NCBI GenBank assembly: GCA_021401465.1
Contig: JADDMT010000016.1
Coordinates: forward strand, 310,001 to 374,000
Length of the DNA stretch: 64,000 nucleotides
Direction of reading: 5' to 3'
Origin: Teratosphaeria epicoccoides
Lineage: Eukaryota; Ascomycota; Dothideomycetes; Mycosphaerellales; Teratosphaeriaceae
Positions 1-10,783 of this stretch are shown here, piece by piece; within the stretch, counting starts at the first letter, position 1, and every line of letters starts with the position of its first letter. The position numbers and the translations under genes are program-made. Under the pieces are notes generated by a model that saw nothing but the letters and a program-made list of their open reading frames with translations, searched no databases and was not told the origin of the DNA.

Positions 1-3000
1 TAAGCTCTGGCTTTTCTTCATCGGCTGCAGCAGACATCTTCTCCTTGATCTCTTCGAGGGCGGTTTTCACATCCTGGGCAAGTACCTCGACGACCGCAAC
101 GTCAGCTTTGGCCGCCGTTGAGTTCTCCAGCCTGTCGGCGAGCCCATCGATGCCTTCCTGCGTGACGCGTATCACTGCCTCCACTACCTCAAGCTGCTCC
201 TTGGTAACCGCATTGTTTGGGTCGGGAAGTGCCATCTCGTCAAGCTGAGCCTTTGTATTGCGAAGAAGAGTCTCGATGGCATCCGTATCCTCTTTTCTGG
301 CCATGCCTTCTGGAGCGATGCCAGCTGCAGCAGCTGGCTCGCGGGCGGCGAGCAGGACAATATTGTCCTGGACGTCCTTGATCGTGGCCTCCAAGGCAGC
401 AAGATCGTCCTTCATCAGTGCGCCCTCAGCAGGCTGAGCTGGTTCCTGCTCCCGAGTGGGAAGCTCATCAACCTTCGCGTTCATGGCCTCGACCTTGATC
501 TGGACTTGCGCAAGCAGCACTTCCAACCTCTCCAAATCAGAAGTCCTCACACCTTGCATACCGGCAGATGCGGGTACAGCATCTGCGTCGGACAGCTCCC
601 GAGACGCCTCTGCTGAAGGCTCAGCAAGTACTATTTCGCCGCCCTTTGGCATCTCCAGCGGAACTGCGCCACCAGAATTGAGCGCATCGAGACCAGCCCG
701 TAGGTCAGCAAGGCCGTCTTTAAGCGTATCGAGGATCTCGTAGTTGACTGTCATGTCCAAAGGCTTGTCAAGCGTCTTGACCACGTCGGTGCGCAAGCTT
801 TCCAGGCCTTCGTTGATCGCATCAAGCATCTCGCTCTGCTGAGCTTGGTTGCGGTCCGGGCTGTCGAGCTTCTTTTCGACGTGGCTCCGGAGGTCGTCAA
901 GACCGAGACGCATCGCGTCAAGCACTTCTTCGTTACTGCCGCCATGCACCAGGCTGGTTGCGATTGAATTGCGCAAGTTCTCGAATTCGCCGCGCATCGC
1001 CTCGAGCAGCTCTGCCGGCACACCATCACCAGGCACGCTGCGTGATGTGGTGGTGTCCTTGAGCTCATCTAGCGTGCCGCGAATGCCAGCAAGAAGTTCG
1101 GTATGCTCAGTCGATGCACCGCCAGAGCCAAGCACAAGGGAGGAACCCATAGTCTCCTTTAGCTGCTCAAGCTCTTCCTTGATAGCACCGACCGCCTCGG
1201 CGGAAGCTTCGCTCTGATCCGCGGACAGTTGAGTGCGCAAGTCATCGATGGCTTCTCTGACACTGCTGACGACGGCATCACGGTCTGCGTCGGCGACAAT
1301 GGTCTCCAGGGTCTCCTTCAGAGCGGCGAACTCTACGCGCATTTCGCCGACGATCTCTTCCGATGCTCCACCGGACAAGTTGCTGAGCTCGCTGCCATTC
1401 AGCTTGGAGTGTAAGGCACCCATACTGTCTTGAATCGTCTCGATCAGCTCACTTTTGTCAGCAGCGTTGGCATTGAGCACAGCGGTCTTGAGCTGTTCAA
1501 GCTCCTCTTTCAAAGCATCGTTGATTTCTTCTGTTGGGAACTCGATCTCGAAATCGCGGTTCTTCTCGTCGATGTGCTCCTTTAGGCTGGCCATACCTTC
1601 GGTTATGGCAAGCACGATCTCAGCAGTGTGTTGCGGCTTCGAGTCGCTGCCAATATCACGCGAGGAATCGCTGTTGGCAACAGCCTCATGCAGATGTTCA
1701 AATTCAGCCTTGATGTATTCGAGCATCTCCTGCTTGCCGCCATCGTGACTCGGACCAGTCTGCACGTAACCTTGCACATCTGCGCGGAGCTGCTCCAGGC
1801 CGCCCTTGACAGTTTCGACGATCTCGTCCTTGCCCGTGACGTCCTGCGCACGGTCGACATATTGCTCAATCTGTGCCCGTAAAGATTCCAGACCATCTTT
1901 CACGGCGTCCAGCACCTGCTCTGTGTCACGGCCACTGGCAGCGGAATACTGCTGGAATTCTGTATGCATATTTTCTACAAGTTCGCGCATCTTGGCCAAG
2001 ACCTGCTCGCCAAAGCTTCCGAAGGGAATAGCGGAGCCGTCCATGCTGGCCTTTACGGCCTCGAAAAGATCATCGCGGCTGATTTCAAGCTCTCGAGGTG
2101 CAGCAGGACCATGTGCGCCAAGACCTTCCTTGACTGCCTCAATCACTTGCGCATGAATGGCCTCGTTGTCAAGTGCTGCTGTTGCCACGGCAGGCTGGTG
2201 TTCGGCAAGTGCTTGGCGTACGTTTGCGAGAATGGCTTCCGTCATTTGATCCAACGCCTCCGCCGGCAGTGGTGCCTGGAAATCCTTGAGAGCCTCCTGC
2301 ATCACCTCAAATATCTCGCCCTTATCGATGGTCGCCACCGCTGGCTCAGACTCGGGCCTGTTCGCTTGGTAATCCAGGAGACCCTCTTTGAGTACGTTGA
2401 GAACTTCATCACGCTCCAGGCCGTACTGTTGCAGCTCAATGTTGGGCTCGAAGTCCTTCAGGCCTTCCTTGACTGCGTCAAGAATTGCTTCGTGATCGAG
2501 CTTGCGGTCAATCTCTTCGACTGGGGCCTCAGCTTTGACAATATTGCTGCTGTGCTCGGCCAGGGCGTGCTTGATCACTGACAGCATCTCATCGCTATCA
2601 GGTCCGGACCGGGTTGTGGCGAGTTGCTTGAAAGCATTGTCGTCCTGCTCAGCGCGCTGCACTAGCATCCTCGAAAGGTGCTCCTTCAGCTCTGCCATGC
2701 CCTCCTCCACAATCCGCTGCACTTCCTCGGCATGTTGCTGGCTCTGACCGTCTTCGATGCCTTGATCGAGACTGCTATTCAATTGGGTCTCGGCGACTTG
2801 GTCCAGCTTTCGACCCAGGTCTCGGCCCATGCCAAGCACCTCACCGCGCAGGTCGCGGACCAGGCCCTTGACCTCATTTGTGGATCCACCAGCATGAGCG
2901 ACCGACTCTTTGATACGCTGTAGAAGCTTCACCACCTCTTCGTCCCTTGGCGCCTTCGCATCGCTCTCACGGCTTACCTTCAGGTTGCCGGGCGAATCGA

Positions 3001-4382
3001 AGTTGAGCTCCAGCTTAGGAGGCCCATCCTTTGACATTGCCACCAGAGCTTGTGACTGCGACTTCTCCTTGATGAACTCAGACAGCTCTTCGACCTTCTT
3101 GGCAGCATCCGTGTTCTCTTTTCTGCTCTTCTCCAACAGCTCTGAGAGGCAGCTCTGCAATCGATCCTGACCTTCTTTCGTCACCATCTCCCGTATGATT
3201 TTCTCGAGCATCGCCACACTTGCAGCGCCCTCGACTGAATATGGCGACGGGGACCCGAGTCTGCCATCGTCCAAGAAGCTGTGCGCACTGGCTGCACGCG
3301 GTACACTCCATGCTTTCGATGCCGAGGGAGGCGAATTAAATGGCTTGCTGTCCAGGAAATTCGTGCCAAAGCTGTTCGGCGGCGCGGGCAGGTGACCAGT
3401 CGTGCGCACATGGTTCTTCAGCTCCCGCAGTGTTGTCCGGATATCCTCGTCGCGCTGGTTGGTTGCCTCCTTCAAGCTGATCAGATCGATTGCATTATCC
3501 TTGCTCCTCCTGTTCAGCCCAGTCATCTCTTTCTGCAAGCTGGTAGTGATCGTCAACAGATCCTTGAGCTGAGCCGACAGATCGTATTGAGGAATGACGC
3601 GCGTGGGTGACGGTGTTGATTGCCCGTTCGTGATGTCGCTGAAGGGTTGAATGGGCACCTGCATCGTCTGGAGGGCAAGCATGGTCGCGGATGGAGGAGT
3701 GTTCTCGCCAAGGAGAGGCCTCGGCGGTGGGCGCGTGGATGGCCGTAGTGTCGGAGTGTCCTTCATCGGTTCGCGCGACGACGGGGTTGGAGTTGATGAG
3801 CGATCGAAGGGCGACAAGTCGTCCGCACTTTGCTGTCTGCTGAGAGCAGAAGCACCGCCCCTCGATGTTGGTCTCTCTGGCGACCGCTCAGGCGATCGAT
3901 TGCTGTCTAGATAGCTGCGCAGGTCCTTTACGCTTGTCGTCTGTAGCGACTGCATGCGCTTATGATGTGCGCCTTTCACCAGACTTTTCTCCGGCGAGCC
4001 CTGGGATGTCATATTCGATGTGTAGGATGACAGCGGTGTGCTCTCTCGTGAGGCTTCGACGATGCGCTTCGCAGCCGCGGCAATACCGGCGGATGTGTTG
4101 GCCTTCGTCGCTGGACTGTTCGCACCGGGAGGGAAGGGAAGGGGTGGTGGTGCGCGTTCTGGATCGGAGCTGTCCCACCTGCGTTTGACCTTGGTTAGCA
4201 GCTGCATGTTGCCATCGCCGCGTCCGCCCTTGGACCGACGGAATAGGTAGCTGTCTGAGGAGACTGTGATGGGGATGAGATGGATGAGCCACTCACATCG
4301 GAACGCTGGACCTGCCATTCTCGGCCCAGGAATGCTTGGTGCCATCGCGGTCGTACGCAACGTCCCGCTCTGCGCCAGACAT
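1..4382 (-). CDS. Long coiled-coil repeat protein, 3' end beyond window
   Basis: The reading frame is open from the ATG at 4380-4382 to the left edge, so the C-terminus is missing; about 1,445 residues are visible. Exon 1 is 4297-4382 and exon 2 is 4250 down to below 1, with a 46-nt intron (GTGAGT to ACAG) at 4251-4296. The first 400 or so residues are Ser/Pro-rich and probably disordered. From about residue 530 to 1220 there are roughly twenty degenerate units of about 30 residues, each with a core like EVLDAVKDGLESLR or EMLDAINEGLESLR, predicted as charged helices forming coiled coils. Beyond that the frame stays helical and Glu/Lys-rich to the edge. No catalytic motif is visible. As I recall, similar fungal proteins carry names such as 'chromosome segregation ATPase family', but I see no ATPase site here, so function is unknown. 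It is divergent from RPL27 across 449 bp. Confidence 0.85.
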
Positions 4383-4831
4383 TGTTTGCTTTTCGATGAT
4401 ATCGTAACTGGGTCCGATGACTGGAATGTGCGCTACCCAAGATGTAGCTTAATTCGACAATTGCATTGTATTTGTGTTTCGTGTTGACCAGTGCGATAGT
4501 ATTTTGATAGAGGTACAAACACTGCGTGGGTCGTCGAGGGGGTTCTGGAGCAGTCAAGGTCGATGGAAAGATAGCGACCACACGCGCTGTCCCGTGTTTT
4601 GCCATGATTTCGTGATTTCCTGTTTACTGCGACGCATAGCAACGGCGCTAAGCTCTTCGGTATGGCCTCATCGGCCCTCTCACGTGACAGAAGTCGGCAT
4701 TCCAATTTTGCAACGCCGATCGCCAAGGCTGAATATTGCAGTGGACTTTCAACAACCCTCAAAGCTCTCAAAAGTAGCCGCGACATCAGCGAGCGATACC
4801 CACCACCAACACCCAGGGACCGCCATACAAA
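4383..4831. promoter_or_regulatory. Divergent promoter region, coiled-coil gene and RPL27
   Basis: This 449-bp spacer separates two outward-facing start codons. It holds a perfect 8-bp palindrome TCACGTGA at 4680-4687, about 145 bp before the eL27 start; this contains the CACGTG E-box core bound by Cbf1-type bHLH factors in fungi. No obvious TATA box sits close to the RPL27 start, and a pyrimidine/CA-rich stretch precedes the ATG. Assignment of the palindrome to RPL27 regulation is inference. Confidence 0.45.
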
Positions 4832-5409
4832 ATGAAGTGTACGTATATGTCAACATGATTCTCATGATGGCATGCTGACAATGTGCGCAGTCCTCAAAGT
4901 CAGCCGAGTGGTATGGGCAACCAGGACTGACTTCCAACACGACACCATCTAACATGACATCCATGCATAGGCCATCATCTCCCGCGGCCGCTATGCCGGC
5001 AAGAAGGTCGTCATTGTTCAGCCCCAAGACAATGGCAGCAAGAAGCACCCCTTCCCGCACGCGATCGTTGCCGGTATCGAGCGCTACCCACTTTCCGTTA
5101 CCCGCCGCATGGGCAAGGCCCGCCAGACCAAGCGCAGCAAGGTGAAGCCATTTATCAAGGTCGTCAACTACAACCACATCATGCCGACCCGTTACACGCT
5201 CGAGTTGGAGGGCTTGAAGGGGGTGGTCACCAACGAGACTTTCAGTGAAGTCAGCCAGAGGGAGGAGGCGAAGAAGACGGTGAAGAAGGTGTTGGAGGAG
5301 CGGTATGTCAGTGGCAAGAACAGGTGGTTCTTCACGCCATTACGTGAGTCGATATCGTACACGGACATTGCATGCGGATCGGATACTAATACTCTGGGCA
5401 GGTTTCTGA
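4832..5409 (+). CDS. RPL27: 60S ribosomal protein L27 (eL27)
   Basis: Structural protein of the large ribosomal subunit. Four exons: 4832-4838, 4891-4910, 4971-5343 and 5402-5409, encoding 135 residues, the usual length of eL27. The N-terminus reads MKFLKVSRVAIISRGRYAGK, the KOW-type start typical of the family, and the C-terminus ends KNRWFFTPLRF, with the last codons (R, F, stop) completed by an 8-nt terminal exon. The first exon is only 7 nt (ATG AAG T). The last intron has a clear branch site TACTAAT close to its acceptor. Tiny first exons with introns in the first codons are common in fungal ribosomal protein genes. All junctions restore the frame, so the model is well supported. Confidence 0.97.
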
Positions 5410-6382
5410 GCGAGTCGCAAAGGGCCGGGAATGGTTTGGCTGGGGGGCGAAGCATTTGAACCTGCGCGGCATCACGGCGTTGGAGATGACTGCTGGCTAG
5501 GCTCATGTAGTGCCAGAAATGATATGCTGCGGACCTGAAGAGCAGGCACGACCGATTGCTCGAATGGAGCAGGATACTAACTCATCATCCACGTCTCAGA
5601 ATGACAGCACGGCCGCTCGCAAAGAATTCCTGTTGGCGTTTTCAGGGACGGAGCAGTATTGCTCACGGAGAACAAGTTCCACGTGACCGAGTAATATGCT
5701 CGTCACGTTGCCCGCCAGGCCGCACCCATCGAAACAGGTGATGCAGTGGTCTTGACCCGACAATCGGCACTCAAATACACAGCCAATGTTGCATCCAAAA
5801 ACTCTGATAAGCCTCCTATCTCCATCTCGATCCTGCGCAGCCAGTACAGGAATCGGTCATGGTCGTTATGGTCCGCTCAGCGCCAGTGCAGCAGTAGTTG
5901 CTCAGGCTCCAGTACGGCATGTGCACGCCGCGTTCGTCGTGTAACAAGCAACTTTGCGTTGACGGAGGCAAGCTTTGACGTATCCCATGCCGATCTCCCT
6001 ATTTCGCGCGCCCGTTCAGTTTCTCGCGGGCGTCAACATCCTGCTCCGCTGTACGCGACATGATGTAGACTGGGGCGTCGATAGCTTGCACTCATTGACT
6101 CGAAATGACCATGTTACAGTTCGCACAGTGTCTGTAGGCGTCTGGAAAGAAGAGTTTGTAATGCGCTCGCCGACGAATACCGGCGTCTTGGGCCGGGGGA
6201 AAAAAATTAAGGCAGCTGCGAGGATCTGTGGTTGGATGAAGACGCGTGTGGAGGAGGAGGACAACTACGGACGCCTGGAGCGGGAGACCGACGGGATGGA
6301 GAGGTGACTAGCCCCGCCAAAAGTGGCGCACAAAGCAACTAGTGCAGAAAATTGCAGTCCCATCCCCAGGCCCCCCATTACA
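5410..6382. other. Intergenic, no gene seen
   Basis: About 970 bp between the RPL27 stop and the stop of the minus-strand acyl-CoA synthetase, so this is a tail-to-tail spacer. The short open frames here are of random type, lack domain-like composition and overlap on both strands. A purine-rich stretch with an A-run near 6200-6220 is the only compositional feature. I see nothing else in it. Confidence 0.6.
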
Positions 6383-8545
6383 CTACAACTTGGCCCGAAT
6401 CTCCCTCCCCGCGCCGTTGGTAAAATACTCCCTCACCGCCACCTTCGCCTTCCCCACCACCGCAACATCCTCAATCGTACTCGGATACGTGGGCTCCCTG
6501 TCGAAATCCCCGCGGACCGCGTTCTCCAAAACATCCCTCAGCGTCCTCCTCAACGTCTTCCCGCTGCGCGTCTTCGGGATGATGCCCGGCGCCGCGATGA
6601 AGCCGCCGAGGCTCGCGATCGGCCCGATGGCGTGGCGGAGCCGGGCGTTGAGGTCTCGGAGGAGGGTTTCGGCGGGGGCGTCGGCGACGGCGAGGAAGGC
6701 GAAGGGGACGTGGCCTTTCGTGGCGTCGGGGATGGGGACGACGGCGGCTTCGGTGATGGAGGGGTGCGAGGAGATGGCTTGTTCGATGGCGCCCGTGGAG
6801 AGGCGGTGGGCGGCGACGTTGATGATGTCGTCGCTGCGGCTCATGATGTGGACGTAGCCGTCTGCGTCGATCATTCCCGCGTCGCCCGTGTCGATCCATT
6901 GGCCGTCAAAGCGCTTGAGGTACCCTTTGTAGAACCGCTCCTCGTCTTTCCAGAGAGTGGTGAGACCTGTGGGTGCGAGCGGGATTCCCAGGACGATGTT
7001 GCCCATTTCGCCTTTTTTGATCTCCTTTCCTTCGTCGTCGACGACCCGGATGTCGAAGCCGGGGCAGGGTTTTCCTGCTGAGCCGGGTTTGATCGGGAGG
7101 GGTTTGGTGTAGGTGTGGTCGGTGAAGTTTGAGGAAGTGCCGGGAAGGAGGGAGAGCGAGGTCATGGGGGAGCCGGATTCGGAGGACCACCAGTTGTCGA
7201 TGACAGCGGCGTTGTCGCCGCAGTGTTTGCATAGAAGGTCTTGATAGAGATTCACGATTGAAGGCTCACTCCTCTCTCCAGCAAGGAAGAGAGCCCGCAG
7301 GTTCCTCAGTCCACCACGCTTCCCTCTCGTCTCGAAGAACTTATTCTTCGGATCCTCTTTCCTGATCGCCCGTAGTGCCGTCGGTGCCGTGAACATACTG
7401 TTGACTTTATGCTCCTCGAGTATCCGCCAGAATGTGTCTGCGTTGGGTGTGCCGACCGGTTTGCCTTCGAAAAGAACTGTCGTTGATCCGGCCAAGAGTG
7501 GTCCGTAGATGATGTAGCTGTGGCCGACGACCCAGCCGATGTCCGAGGCGGTGAACATGACGTCGCCGGGTCCTCGCATGCCAAAGACGTACTTGATGGT
7601 GAAGTTGAGACCGACGGCGTGGCCGCCTGCTTCGCGGAGGACGCCTTTGGGGAGGCCGGTCGTGCTGTACCCGCGAATGTTTGATCAGCAGACGAATCTG
7701 AGGGCATGTGATGAATGGTGGAGATGCATACCCGGATGTATAGATGATATACAACCCATCGTTGCTCTTCACCGGCACGTTCTCCGCTCTCAACCCTCGA
7801 TTCCTCGCAGACTTCACAAGGCGTTGCCAGTCCCTCTCCCCATTCTCTTTCCTCACATCATGCCATCGCGCCTGGTCTCGCTGCCATATCAGCACTTTGG
7901 GCGGTTTATGCGGACTCTGCTCGATGCCTCCTCTGACCATTGGCTGATAGCTCAAGGGTCCCTTGGCACCCTCAATGCCGCAGCTCGCAGTCAGGATCAC
8001 CTTGGGAGTGCTCGCTTCGATGCGCTGCGCGAGTGAAGTGGCTGAAAAGCCTCCAAAGACGACCGCGTGGATCGCGCCGAGGCGAACAGTGGCCAGGATA
8101 CCGATCAGAGCAGCCGGGATCATCGGCATATATACCAATACCACATCGCCTTTCTTCACGCCCTCCTCTCGGAGCACACCAGCCAGGGTGGCAACTTCAT
8201 CTTGCAAGTGCTGGTAGCTGATTGTTTCCTTGCTCCTCGACACGGGACTGTCCCATATGATCGCGGGTTTGTCGCCATGTCCGGCTTCTACGTGTCTGTC
8301 TACGCAATTGTACGAAGTGCTCAGCTCGCCGTCTGGAAACCATGCCCAGCTCGTATGGGACACGCCAGACCTGAGCTGTCGCGTGGACGTGGTGAATGCG
8401 GTCTTGGGGGCTTTGTGCCATGTGAGTTGACTCGCCTGGTAGGCCCAAAAGCTGGAAGGGTGAGAGATGGAGGCGTGGTAGGCGAGATCTTGAGGATGAG
8501 GAGGGGAAGGAGGGGGAGGAGGGGGGGGAGGAGGCATGGATGATG

Positions 8546-8597
<52 letters not shown>

Positions 8598-8645
8598 ATT
8601 ATGTCCAGCGATTGATGAGCGAGAGAGGAGGCATGGTATATACAT
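6383..8645 (-). CDS. Acyl-CoA synthetase, propionyl-CoA synthetase (PrpE/ACSS3) type
   Basis: Activates a short-chain acid (probably propionate) with ATP and CoA through an acyl-adenylate. Two exons, 7732-8645 and 6383-7664, with a 67-nt intron (GTATGC to ACAG) lying inside the P-loop: the exons join to give YTSGTTGLPKG. An ACS_N-type region follows a Pro-rich N-terminus; GWVVGHSYIIYGPLLAG is typical of the PrpE/ACSS3 branch, and PKTRSGK near the end carries the lysine used for adenylation. 731 residues from the ATG at 8643-8645, or 695 from an in-frame ATG at 8535-8537; the extra N-terminus is mostly poly-Ser from a trinucleotide repeat. The C-terminus is AKL, which fits the PTS1 consensus for peroxisomes. 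Divergent from dbp3. Substrate is inferred from family resemblance. Confidence 0.9.
8539..8595. repeat. (GAT)n trinucleotide microsatellite
   Basis: Nearly pure GAT repeat of about 19 units with one GGT interruption. On the minus strand it reads as TCA and gives a serine run if the upstream start of the acyl-CoA synthetase (8645) is used; if the inner ATG (8537) is used it lies in the 5' leader. A G-run on the plus strand (poly-Pro codons on the minus strand) follows immediately after the inner start. Confidence 0.95.
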
Positions 8646-8920
8646 GCTACTACTACTTACTGCATGTGGCCTGCCCGGACGTACGGACAGAGATGGTCGT
8701 GAGGTAGATCAAGTGACGACCGAGGGAATCGGAAGCGGTATACTTTGAGTGTAGGCTGCAGCCTGTGCGTGCCGCTGCCGAGATCCGAAGCCGTAGCGGC
8801 CGTCATTGACTACTCACACCGACCTTTTCCCGAGACTAAAGAAAAAAAAAAGGGCAGCAGTAGAGTAGTGCAGGCAGAGATTGTGGGAGCGGCCGAGTGA
8901 TCAAAAAGGATCGATTCAGG
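8646..8920. promoter_or_regulatory. Divergent promoter region, acyl-CoA synthetase and dbp3
   Basis: 275 bp between two outward-facing genes. It includes an A-run near 8841-8850, about 70 bp before the dbp3 ATG, which could act as a nucleosome-depleted poly(dA:dT) element. No canonical TATA box is evident. The boundaries depend on the start choice for the synthetase. Confidence 0.4.
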
Positions 8921-10603
8921 ATGGGGAAACGGTCGCACGAGGAATCGAGTGTTGCAGTAGACCAGTCTGCAGAGGGCACGAGAGACGGCAAGAGGGTCAA
9001 AAAGGAGAAGGAGGCGAAGAAGGCGAAGAAGGCGGTGGGCGAGGGGAGTGCAAGTACGAGTGGTGCATGTCCTGGTGATGCCCGTCATACTGTCGCCGAG
9101 CAGGAAGTCGCGGCTGGACTGTCCAGGGAGGAGCGTCGGGCGTCGAAAAGAGCCAGGAAGGAGCAAGCAGCGGCAACAGGCAAGCGCGACGCGGCGGGTG
9201 AGGCAGTCGCGAAGCCGAAGTTGAAGGCGGGCAACGCGCGATATCACGAACATGTCGCGTTGAGCGCGTTGCCTCAATCGGACATCGACGACTTCATCTC
9301 CGAGAAGCAGCTGACCATCGAAGACCCACACGACCAACCCGACTTCCGACCCATCACGTCATTCGACTACCTGCCCATCCACGACGCCCAACGACCTTGT
9401 TTCGCCGACTTCCATGCGCCCACCCCCATCCAGGCCGCCGTATGGCCCTACCTGCTGGCGGGACGGGATGTCGTCGGCGTGGCCGAGACGGGCTCCGGCA
9501 AGACGTTGGCCTTCGGCGTGCCGTGCGTCAACTCCATCGCCAGTCTCCCCAAGAAGGAGCGCGACAGCATCAAAGCCTGCATCGCCAGCCCCACCAGAGA
9601 GCTTGCCCAGCAGATCCACCAACAGCTGCTCGAGTTTGCCCAGCCCGCCGGACTCAAGGTGACCTGCATCTATGGAGGCGCCTCCAAGGACGCCCAACGA
9701 GCCCAACTCCCGGGCACGCACATTGTCGTCGCCACCCCCGGCCGCCTGTACGACTTCATCCAGGAAGGCGCCGCCGACCTGTCCCACGTCGCCTACCTGG
9801 TCCTGGACGAGGCCGACCGCATCCTCGACCGGGGCTTCGAAGAACACATCCGCCACATCATCTCCTCCACCCAGTCCACCGGCCGCCAAACGCTCATGTT
9901 CACGGCCACCTGGCCGCCGTCCGTCCGCGATCTCGCCGACACCTTCATGACGGACCCCGTCCGCGTCACCATCGGCGGCAATGCCTCGGGCGAGCTGCGC
10001 GCCAACCCGCGCATCACCCAGCAAGTCCAAGTCATGACGCAGCCAGACAAGCAGCCGCGCCTCATCGCACTGCTCAAGCAGTACCAATCCGGCGCGAACA
10101 AGACCGACCGAATCCTCGTCTTCTGTCTCTACAAGAAGGAGGCCACGCGCATCGAAGACTTCCTCCGTCGCCGCGGCTTCCCCGTCGCCGGCATCCACGG
10201 CGACCTGCCGCAAGCGAAACGCCAGGCCTCCCTCGAGTCCTTCAAGCGCGGCGACATCCCCATCCTCGTCGCCACGGACGTGGCCGCGAGAGGGCTCGAC
10301 ATCCCGTCCGTGAAGCTCGTCGTCAACGTCACGTTTCCCCTGACGCCCGAGGACTATGTACATCGGATCGGGAGGACGGGGCGGGCCGGACAGGATGGGA
10401 GGGCCATCACGTTCTTCACGGACCAGGAGAAAGGGCTGGCGGGCGCGTTGATCAATGTGTTGAAGAAGGCGGGCCAGCCGGTGCCGGAGGAGCTGATGAA
10501 GTTTGGCACGACGGTGAAGAAGAAGGAGCATGAGGTGTATGGCAAGTGGTTCAAGGAGACGGATGGCGAGATGAAGAAGCCGACGAAGATTACGTTTGAC
10601 TGA
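8921..10603 (+). CDS. DBP3: ATP-dependent DEAD-box RNA helicase Dbp3
   Basis: RNA helicase of the nucleolus that acts in 60S pre-rRNA processing. Single exon, 560 residues from the ATG at 8921. An in-frame GTG eight codons earlier is not used as a start in eukaryotes. A Lys/Glu-rich N-terminal 130 residues, typical of Dbp3, precedes the helicase core. All motifs are present in order: Q-motif region with PTPIQ, motif I AETGSGKT, Ia PTRELAQQ, Ib TPGRL, II DEAD (in VLDEADRILDRGF), III written TAT rather than SAT, IV VFCLYKK, V ARGLDIP and VI HRIGRTGRAG. The assignment to Dbp3 rather than a general p68 helicase rests on the basic N-terminus and the TATWP context of motif III. Downstream it converges with REV1 across 180 bp. 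Confidence 0.93.
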   Translation: MGKRSHEESSVAVDQSAEGTRDGKRVKKEKEAKKAKKAVGEGSASTSGACPGDARHTVAEQEVAAGLSREERRASKRARKEQAAATGKRDAAGEAVAKPKLKAGNARYHEHVALSALPQSDIDDFISEKQLTIEDPHDQPDFRPITSFDYLPIHDAQRPCFADFHAPTPIQAAVWPYLLAGRDVVGVAETGSGKTLAFGVPCVNSIASLPKKERDSIKACIASPTRELAQQIHQQLLEFAQPAGLKVTCIYGGASKDAQRAQLPGTHIVVATPGRLYDFIQEGAADLSHVAYLVLDEADRILDRGFEEHIRHIISSTQSTGRQTLMFTATWPPSVRDLADTFMTDPVRVTIGGNASGELRANPRITQQVQVMTQPDKQPRLIALLKQYQSGANKTDRILVFCLYKKEATRIEDFLRRRGFPVAGIHGDLPQAKRQASLESFKRGDIPILVATDVAARGLDIPSVKLVVNVTFPLTPEDYVHRIGRTGRAGQDGRAITFFTDQEKGLAGALINVLKKAGQPVPEELMKFGTTVKKKEHEVYGKWFKETDGEMKKPTKITFD

Positions 10604-10783
10604 AAAGTGTGCGGTTTCGATGTGGGCGGAATGCATTCGGCCTGGGAGCAAAAAAATGTCCCTGAAAGCCCCTCCAAGCCTTCTACATTATATCCATCAC
10701 ATACATACATGCACATCCCATGGGTATCATGTCCTTTCGAATCTCCAAAAAAAAAAGTCCCACGCCATTCATTCCTTCCCCCC

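Noticed and set aside
8897..8920. Upstream start of DBP3 at 8897
   Set aside because: The codon there is GTG; the first ATG in frame is 8921 and fits the usual Dbp3 start.
9359..10651. 430-codon minus-strand frame and a 378-codon plus-strand frame inside DBP3
   Set aside because: They are shadows of the GC-rich helicase gene; their translations are low-complexity Arg/Pro/Gly-rich and the helicase motifs on the plus strand are complete.
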